A stretch of 11,066 nucleotides of DNA, taken from positions 1-11,066 of the forward strand of contig JBFLYE010000050.1 of NCBI GenBank assembly GCA_040756715.1. Direction: 5' to 3'. Under the pieces are notes generated by a model. That model was not told the DNA's origin, did no database searches, and saw only the letters and a list, made by a program, of their open reading frames with translations. This DNA comes from a bacterium. Its GTDB lineage: Bacteria > UBA9089 > UBA9088. A program made the position numbers and the translations under genes. Positions 5,064 through 11,066 of the stretch are shown here, piece by piece; position 1 is the first letter of the stretch; every line of letters starts with the position of its first letter.

Positions 5064-8000
5064 CTAAAACTTAAACTCCAAGCTTACATAAGAGCCATAG
5101 CCGAGATAATCCCTTTCTGCCTTTACCCTGTCTTTAAAGTATGAGAGGTTAAGACCTAGTGTTCCAGATGTATTCTCTTGAATCTTGTATGTTCCAGATA
5201 CATCAAATTTGTAATCGTCTTCGTTTATTTCCTGGATTTTCCCCTTTGTTTTACGCTTAAAGCTTGTATCAATTTTTCCTGTAAGGCTTAGCTTTCTCTC
5301 TAATGAGATTGCCCTTTTAATAAAAGGAATATTTAAAAACCCTGGCTTTGTATAATCATAAGTGCCAGATAGGGATGGATAAACCTCAAGGTTTTTTGTA
5401 ATCACACCCGATGCCTCCTTTGAATTTGAAAATGTTGTTTTAAGAATACTCGTTGTCTTCAGGTTATTCTTCCAATCTGCATTCCATTCAAGATATGGGT
5501 TATGGGTAATGCTGGTTGATCTTTCTTGGGTTGGCGTATATTGATGACTCCAATCTATTTTATAATTTGCCTTTAAAGATGAGGATGTAAACCTCTTTGA
5601 AAGCCCTGGTTTTGCTTTTAAAAGGTCTAATGTATTGTTTATTGAGTTTGATATTGTATCAGACCATAAAAGACCATTTTCCTTCTCTTCTAATGTCAGG
5701 GTAATCTTGCTCTCTGTGGTTAAAGGCTCATAAAGCTTCCAATTACCTGTAATCCCCCAGGATCTTGTATCAGAGGAAGATGTCCTTTTTGCCTTTGAAT
5801 ATAAATCTCCATTTGGACCTTTTCTCTTAAACAAAAGCCCCTTATGGAAATCATTATACACGGATAGTAATGTTTTTAGGGTCTCCTCATCCTGGTCAAG
5901 GTTATCATAGCCTGCATTTGCATCCAATGTAAAGGTGGTTGAAAGACCAACACTATATTTTTTCCATTTAATCTCACCGAGGCTATTATTTATCCCTAAA
6001 TGCGAGCTTGTAGATACCCTTTTTTTATAAATCCTCCTATCGGTTGAAATGTCATAATCCTCAAGGAAATAGAATTTCTTGTCAATCCTAGTTGAGGAAA
6101 TCAAGGGAATAAACCTTAATTTCCCAATCTCTACCCTGTTCAGGTCATACTTTATCTCCCTATGGGTTAAAAGGAGGGCTTTATCCTCTTTTGCCTTTGC
6201 TTCTGTTTGACCAAATGACAATTTATTTCCCTCAATGGTTAGAGAGCCTTTATTGTCCCTATGGAGGATATAGGTTGATTGATTTCTGTTTTTTGTTTCA
6301 TATATATATTGAGAAAGGTTTGAATCCTGCTTTTCCCTATTTTGTGTTATGCTATAATTTGTCTCTAAGGAAAAGGTTTTATAGGGAAATATACTTACAA
6401 TAATTCTATCTTTTACATTATCTTTCTCTGTTTTCTGGATTATCTCATTTTCTGGAATTCCGCTATATCTTGTTTTTAAATCTTCAATGCTCTTACTTAT
6501 TGAATACTCTGTTGAATATGAAGATTTTGGTAAAATCTTTGGAATGGGAATAGGCCCTTTTGGATAGAATTTTAAAACAAGGCTTGCAAGAGAAAGGTCT
6601 TTATCATTTCTTTCTAATGTGCCTGTTCCCTGCCTTCCTGGGTATTCTATATCCTCATTTGATATTTGCTTTTCTAATGAAATGTTTGAGCCAGAGAGGG
6701 ATGGATGGGGTGAAAAGGAAAGGGATGTTTTCCCAGAATGTGATCTCTTCTCTTTCTCATTGGTATTTGTTTTGTTAAGATAGTCTGTTAGGCTTCCTTT
6801 TTGCTTTGTAAAGCTATATGTTGTGCTTAATGATGGGCTTGAAATAGGTATTTTAAGAAGCCTTTGGGGAAATGTATATGAATGGGAAAGGGCTCCTCCA
6901 ATTTCTGAATTCATCCCTTCATTATTATTGTCAGAATAGCTATACAAAAATTCATTTTTTTTGTAATAACTTGACAAAACAGGAAACCCCTTGTTTTTCT
7001 TCTTGTTAAGGTCAAATGAGATATCAAATTTTTTATCAGATGTCTCATCAATCCCAAATTTCTGTATTGATACCTCATCAACATTCTTATAGGAAAGGTC
7101 ATTTTTCTTTTTATCATAAACAAATTTTAAAAGAGGGAAAACAGAAAACCTTGTAATGCTTGTATCAAAATGGATACTATCTGCCTCTTGTCCTGAAGCT
7201 ACAGGACCTATTGTCCTAAATTCTCCATCCTGTTTTGTCCTATTAAAATTAAAATTTCCCCAATTAGTCCATCCTCCAGATAAAGATACAAAATATGAAT
7301 CAGCCTCCCTCTTTATAACATCAGAAAGGTGAAGTTCATTGAGCCATATCTCTCCCTGTGAAGAAGCATTCAAAATAAACCTTATTTCATTGATTCTCCC
7401 CATGTTTGGAGAGCCAATTATAACAAAATTCCCACTTTGCGTTCCCTTTTTGGTAAGTAGCTCATTGAAAATGGAAAGGTTTATGCTTATAAGGCTTAAT
7501 CCTTTAGAGATTGTTCCCACATTATACTCAAAGCAATTGCTAGCATCCTGACCAAACCTTAATGAAAGGGATTGTGTTCCAGAATATCCATAAACCCAGA
7601 ACCTCAAGGATTTATAAGAATTATAATTCTGTGTTCTTCCAAGTGGCTTTCTTATATAGGCAGATGAGAATGTTGCAAAATTATAGGATATAGAAAGTGC
7701 TCCCTCCTCCTTAATATCCTCCTTCTCATGGAGCTTTTTATATTCAGGGTCATTAATTAAGCTTATATAATCAGCATCATCCTTTGAATTCCTTCCCAAT
7801 AGGGAAATTGTTCCTGTTCCCTTTGTTAGGACAGGCTTTTCCCAATTAGAGCCTATAATGGCTATCCTATCTATATGAAATGCTGTATTTAAAATTGATG
7901 CTGTTCCCGCATTTTTAAACCTTATCCTCATATGCTTGACAACCCTAAAGTCTACACCAGGGTCTTTTATTGGAATCTTATATAACTTCCATCCCGATAC

Positions 8001-10925
8001 TGTATTTTTTGTATCCTGAATATACCTTTCGTCATTTACAAGGACGGTAAAAATAGATTCTCCTGTTTCAAGAGAGCCATCAGAATCAAGGTCTTCACTA
8101 TCTAATTTGCCATTTTTTGCACCACACCTTGTTTCTGTTGAAAATGGAAAACCTATATCCTCGCCGGGGTTAAGGATGCCATCTTTATAAATAATATCCT
8201 CTGTATCCAAAATACCATCTCCATCACTATCCTCTGATACATTGCCAATATCAAGATAGAATTTTATTGTAGAGGATGAGGGGATATCGCTCCATACCTC
8301 AATGAATGAATAGTCAGAAAGGTCTATACCTTCCTTTGAAAGGGAGGTAGCAAGACCTACAAAGCACTCAGATGAACTTGTTCCCAGGGAGAGATTAAAT
8401 GTAAGCATCTTCTGCTTATTTTGCTCCTCATCTAACCTATGTCCTCCATCTTCTACATAAGGGCCACACCTTTCTGTATAAGGAATTTGCTTTCCATCTT
8501 CATAATAAAATATCTTTCCCCTTGGTGTGTAAACCTCTCCTGAGAGAAGGCTTGAAATTTGCCAGCTGGTTTCTGTAATCCCTCCCGATACTTCATTCTC
8601 TGTATTGTCCATAGAATCAATCATCCCATAGCCATATGTATTTGGATTCTGGATAGAATGGGCAAACTCTCCTTCAAATTTAGCCGAAAGTGCTCCATTA
8701 TAATCCATCTTTTCCTTTAAAAGCTCTGTAAGGGAGAGGCTTGAGTTAATATCAAATACAGAAAGTGATGTTGATGGATGGGTAACTGAGGGAGCACCCT
8801 TAAGCCCTGCACCAGATTCACCGATATATGTTCCACCAAGGGAAAAATTTGCTCCTGGCTTATACTCAAACCTTGTTCCCAAAAGGCTCTTTTGATATAC
8901 GCCAATGAATGGCGCATATTCATAGTCTACCTTTATCTCGTCCTCTGGCTTTATCTTTCTATAAATTGTTAGATAACCTACCTCATAGTCAATGGAATAT
9001 TCCCCTTTTGAAAGCCTATTGCCATTTATGTAAATAGCCTCACTCTCTGGAACAATATTGAGCTCATCAAGGGAGAATCCAAATTTTTCTGCAAAATAGC
9101 TTATTCTTATGGTATATTTTGATTGTGGGCTTTCTAATTTGTAGCAATTTTGGTTAGAGAGAAGGCTAAGGGTTGCTGGCTGTAGCAAAGAAAAGATATT
9201 TTCTGGATACCATGTGTCTTCATAGTAAAACCTATTATCCTTCTTTGTGGTAGATGTTGTAAAATCAAATGGAATCCTATCGGGAAATATAAGAAGCCCT
9301 AGGTCCAGGTCAAAAACATCCTTATCAATCTTGTTGTATTCTAATCTTTCATTTCCCTCCTGATCATACCTTTTATCCCTATCTAAACCAAAGATTCTAA
9401 CATAGGTTAGCTCTCCTGTATCAAAGAGGCCATTGTTATTTACATCATACCAATATTTCCCTCCTGTATCCCTTATTTCAAAAGAAAAGTCAGCTGCTTC
9501 TGGATTGATTTTTCTATAAAAAAGGCTATAATATCCTTTTAGCTCAAATAATTCATAAACCTCTGGTTTTTTTATCTCCTCTGCCCTTTCATTTTTTATG
9601 ATAAGGTTTGTTGTCTCAGATCCTTTTCCATCTATAAACGAGACAAAGACAACATTGTTTTCTGCGATAGGATATTTAAATGAAAGAATGCCTGTCCAAT
9701 AATCAAAGGAATAATCCTCGCCTGGGAATTTTTGGTCAAAATAGCCGGTATATGAGCCAGATTTCTCATAAGTGAAACCTGTAAGAGGGATTGCAGATGT
9801 ATTATTGTTCGGGTCTTTGTCATCAATGTAGAGCTTAAAAGAGCCGGGTTTTATGGGAAGATAACCCTTGTTTTTTAGCCATTCTATCCTTCCTTTATCT
9901 ACCTTATCGCCTTCCATATCAATTGAGCCAAGAACCTGATAAAATCTCCTCTTTATAAACGAGGTATCCTGGATATCTGAGAAACATAATGTTGTTGTCC
10001 CTTTAAATGATTTGCTCCTTGATTCTCCCTTTTCCCTGCTTGCAATTACAGAAAGATTAAGCTTCTTTTTTAATCCAGTTGCCTTTGCAGATATTCCAAA
10101 CCCAGATTTTTTGTAGCTTACAAATCTGGTTGCAGGAAGCTCTAATGCCACATCTCCAAATACTGCCTCCTGGACTACCTCTTCCTTGTCGCCTGTGTAT
10201 TTTACCTCAAATGTCTTTTTGGCAGGAAGAACATCTGTAGATTTATCAGAATAGTCAACATTTACAGAGACCTTTTTCTTTACTATCCCCTTAATCTTTA
10301 CCTCAAGCTCCTGGTCGATGTTTATTTGATTAGAAGTCTTCTGTTTTTCTGTTGTATTAAGAAGGCTTCTTCCAGAATATCCCATTTTTATAAATTTTCT
10401 TCCCAAAACATTTAAAGAAGATTCCTCCGGAAGGTTCCATTTTAAAGCCTCGCCTGGTTGTGTCTTAAGCCTTTCATATTCCTCTTTTGGCAAGATAAGC
10501 CTCTTTCTTCTATCCTCTGCCTCCTTTAGCCTATTGGATGCTAAGTCTGCCAATAATGTAAGATCCTCCTTTTCCTCCACCTCCCTCTTTGGTTCTTCTC
10601 CTTGAATTTCCTCTTTAAATTCTATAGTGGGTTCTTCTTTTATCTTTTCTTTTGAAAGGAGGGCTTCCCTCTCTTTCTCTAGCCTTTCTACATAAGGAGT
10701 AAGGTCTTCCTTTTCTATTTCTTCCTCTTTAAATTCAGGCTCCTCAAGATACTCAATTTTTTCCTCTGTTGTTTTGGTTTCAGGAAAATATGTTTCTTCT
10801 TCGTAAGTAATCTCTTTTTCGTTTGTTAATGAGAATGGGTTGATTCGGCAATAAGCAGGAGAAGAGAGAAGAGAGAAGAGAGAAGAGAGAAGAAGTAGGT
10901 AAGAAAGGAATTTTGAATTTTGCAT
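5064..10925 (-). CDS. SprA-like giant outer-membrane beta-barrel protein (1953 aa)
   Basis: The protein begins with a signal peptide (about residues 1-24, a Leu/Ser-rich core ending SSPAYC), followed by a Glu/Lys-rich charged stretch (about 35-155). From about 170 it resembles the N-terminal SprA domain: an amphipathic strand region near 205-225, then YTGDKEEVVQEAVFGDVAL (243-261) and SGFGISAKA, matching the family pattern of YTGD, E-x-G-[ND]-V and FGIK. Later parts have IYINGNR-type strand repeats, acidic loops resembling calcium sites (DVNNNGLFDTGE at 494-505; DSDGDGILDTED encoded near 8199-8234) and IWLNELHLSD, as in SprA. The last residues are SLEFKF, ending in the terminal Phe typical of outer-membrane barrels. 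SprA of Bacteroidetes (about 2400 aa) is the barrel through which the type IX secretion system moves proteins; whether this shorter homologue secretes or has another role is not shown, and no other T9SS gene is in the window. The start is secure: an in-frame TAA immediately precedes the ATG. No clear Shine-Dalgarno site is present. The stop is TAG. Confidence 0.85.
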   Translation of the reverse strand: MQNSKFLSYLLLLSSLFSLLSSPAYCRINPFSLTNEKEITYEEETYFPETKTTEEKIEYLEEPEFKEEEIEKEDLTPYVERLEKEREALLSKEKIKEEPTIEFKEEIQGEEPKREVEEKEDLTLLADLASNRLKEAEDRRKRLILPKEEYERLKTQPGEALKWNLPEESSLNVLGRKFIKMGYSGRSLLNTTEKQKTSNQINIDQELEVKIKGIVKKKVSVNVDYSDKSTDVLPAKKTFEVKYTGDKEEVVQEAVFGDVALELPATRFVSYKKSGFGISAKATGLKKKLNLSVIASREKGESRSKSFKGTTTLCFSDIQDTSFIKRRFYQVLGSIDMEGDKVDKGRIEWLKNKGYLPIKPGSFKLYIDDKDPNNNTSAIPLTGFTYEKSGSYTGYFDQKFPGEDYSFDYWTGILSFKYPIAENNVVFVSFIDGKGSETTNLIIKNERAEEIKKPEVYELFELKGYYSLFYRKINPEAADFSFEIRDTGGKYWYDVNNNGLFDTGELTYVRIFGLDRDKRYDQEGNERLEYNKIDKDVFDLDLGLLIFPDRIPFDFTTSTTKKDNRFYYEDTWYPENIFSLLQPATLSLLSNQNCYKLESPQSKYTIRISYFAEKFGFSLDELNIVPESEAIYINGNRLSKGEYSIDYEVGYLTIYRKIKPEDEIKVDYEYAPFIGVYQKSLLGTRFEYKPGANFSLGGTYIGESGAGLKGAPSVTHPSTSLSVFDINSSLSLTELLKEKMDYNGALSAKFEGEFAHSIQNPNTYGYGMIDSMDNTENEVSGGITETSWQISSLLSGEVYTPRGKIFYYEDGKQIPYTERCGPYVEDGGHRLDEEQNKQKMLTFNLSLGTSSSECFVGLATSLSKEGIDLSDYSFIEVWSDIPSSSTIKFYLDIGNVSEDSDGDGILDTEDIIYKDGILNPGEDIGFPFSTETRCGAKNGKLDSEDLDSDGSLETGESIFTVLVNDERYIQDTKNTVSGWKLYKIPIKDPGVDFRVVKHMRIRFKNAGTASILNTAFHIDRIAIIGSNWEKPVLTKGTGTISLLGRNSKDDADYISLINDPEYKKLHEKEDIKEEGALSISYNFATFSSAYIRKPLGRTQNYNSYKSLRFWVYGYSGTQSLSLRFGQDASNCFEYNVGTISKGLSLISINLSIFNELLTKKGTQSGNFVIIGSPNMGRINEIRFILNASSQGEIWLNELHLSDVIKREADSYFVSLSGGWTNWGNFNFNRTKQDGEFRTIGPVASGQEADSIHFDTSITRFSVFPLLKFVYDKKKNDLSYKNVDEVSIQKFGIDETSDKKFDISFDLNKKKNKGFPVLSSYYKKNEFLYSYSDNNNEGMNSEIGGALSHSYTFPQRLLKIPISSPSLSTTYSFTKQKGSLTDYLNKTNTNEKEKRSHSGKTSLSFSPHPSLSGSNISLEKQISNEDIEYPGRQGTGTLERNDKDLSLASLVLKFYPKGPIPIPKILPKSSYSTEYSISKSIEDLKTRYSGIPENEIIQKTEKDNVKDRIIVSIFPYKTFSLETNYSITQNREKQDSNLSQYIYETKNRNQSTYILHRDNKGSLTIEGNKLSFGQTEAKAKEDKALLLTHREIKYDLNRVEIGKLRFIPLISSTRIDKKFYFLEDYDISTDRRIYKKRVSTSSHLGINNSLGEIKWKKYSVGLSTTFTLDANAGYDNLDQDEETLKTLLSVYNDFHKGLLFKRKGPNGDLYSKAKRTSSSDTRSWGITGNWKLYEPLTTESKITLTLEEKENGLLWSDTISNSINNTLDLLKAKPGLSKRFTSSSLKANYKIDWSHQYTPTQERSTSITHNPYLEWNADWKNNLKTTSILKTTFSNSKEASGVITKNLEVYPSLSGTYDYTKPGFLNIPFIKRAISLERKLSLTGKIDTSFKRKTKGKIQEINEDDYKFDVSGTYKIQENTSGTLGLNLSYFKDRVKAERDYLGYGSYVSLEFKF
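10859..10893. repeat. Five perfect tandem copies of a 7-bp repeat in the signal-peptide codons
   Basis: GAGAAGA (plus strand; TCTTCTC on the coding strand) is repeated five times without interruption, encoding the Leu/Ser/Phe core of the SprA-like signal peptide (about residues 11-22). Seven is not a multiple of three, so gain or loss of one copy would shift the frame and abolish the 1953-aa product. The arrangement resembles phase-variation tracts such as the CTCTT repeats in neisserial opa signal peptides. Confidence 0.8.
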
Positions 10926-10938
10926 TTACTTTTACTAT

Positions 10939-10952
10939 CTAAAACACATACA
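10939..10952. repeat. Third copy of the CTAAA(A)CACATACA motif, in the SprA-like gene leader
   Basis: CTAAAACACATACA differs by one extra A from the terminal repeat at 5007-5019. It lies directly after the -10 hexamer, across the expected transcription start. It may be an operator, or the relic of an element end. Confidence 0.45.
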
Positions 10953-10959
10953 GAATCTT

Positions 10960-10988
10960 TTTATAGTATCTTCCATTACTTAGTGCAA
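10960..10988 (-). promoter_or_regulatory. Sigma-70-like promoter of the SprA-like gene
   Basis: The minus strand has TTGCAC (10988-10983), a 17-base spacer and TATAAA (10965-10960). Spacing is ideal and both hexamers are close to consensus. Transcription would start about 25-30 bases before the ATG at 10925, leaving a short AT-rich leader without an obvious ribosome site. No sigma-54-type GG-N10-GC sequence was found upstream of this gene, so it is probably not a direct target of the adjacent sigma-54 circuit. Confidence 0.6.
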
Positions 10989-11066
10989 AAATAGATAGGG
11001 TTGTGTTTATCTGTTAAAAATTCATCCACCTTTTAAGAAATTTTGAATTCTAAATTTTGAATTTTG

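Noticed and set aside
6911-7123. Minus-strand open frames in other phases within the SprA-like gene
   Set aside because: They lie wholly inside a continuous 1953-codon gene in another frame and show no protein features, so I treat them as shadows rather than frameshifted pieces.

Overview
All six coding segments, representing five genes, lie on the minus strand, so the window reads from right to left. No tRNA, rRNA, CRISPR array or transposase was seen. The genes point to a Gram-negative (diderm) bacterium: a very large outer-membrane beta-barrel protein of the SprA type, a sigma-54 factor, an NtrC-type activator and an exported helical protein. SprA homologues are best known from Bacteroidetes and relatives. 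The divergent sequence and the AT-rich dispersed-looking repeats suggest an uncultured lineage in or near that superphylum, but the phylum cannot be fixed from this window.

Layout in transcription order. At 10926-11066 lies a sigma-70-like promoter for the SprA-like gene. The SprA-like gene itself (10925-5064, 1953 aa) fills over half the window. Its signal-peptide codons contain five perfect copies of a 7-bp repeat, a possible phase-variation tract. The 365-bp gap at 5063-4699 holds a MITE-like inverted-repeat element (4808-5019). Next comes a tight regulatory cluster: a short, divergent sigma-54 factor (4698-3655); a membrane histidine kinase (3658-2396) split by one in-frame TAG at 2869-2867; and an NtrC-family response regulator with GAFTGA motif (2403-1078). 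Start and stop codons overlap at both internal junctions. Last is an exported 262-aa protein of three helical repeats (939-151), preceded by a textbook -24/-12 sigma-54 promoter. At 1-150 there is an inverted repeat and no gene.

How the genes may work together (inference): the kinase senses a periplasmic signal and phosphorylates the regulator. The regulator may bind two 10-bp direct repeats at about -80 and -110, and would activate sigma-54 RNA polymerase, possibly with the locus's own sigma-54, at the promoter of the helical repeat protein. The plan resembles ZraPSR or Psp envelope-stress circuits, but with the sigma factor built into the cluster and a repeat protein not recognised as ZraP or PspA. 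The kinase nonsense codon means the circuit may be off in this strain, may work by readthrough, or may be a sequencing error.

The SprA-like gene is visibly more AT-rich than the kinase/regulator block. Hand counts give 27% GC at 6481-6540 and 23% at 7081-7140, against 52% at 1861-1920 and 50% at 2281-2340. The two blocks may have different histories.
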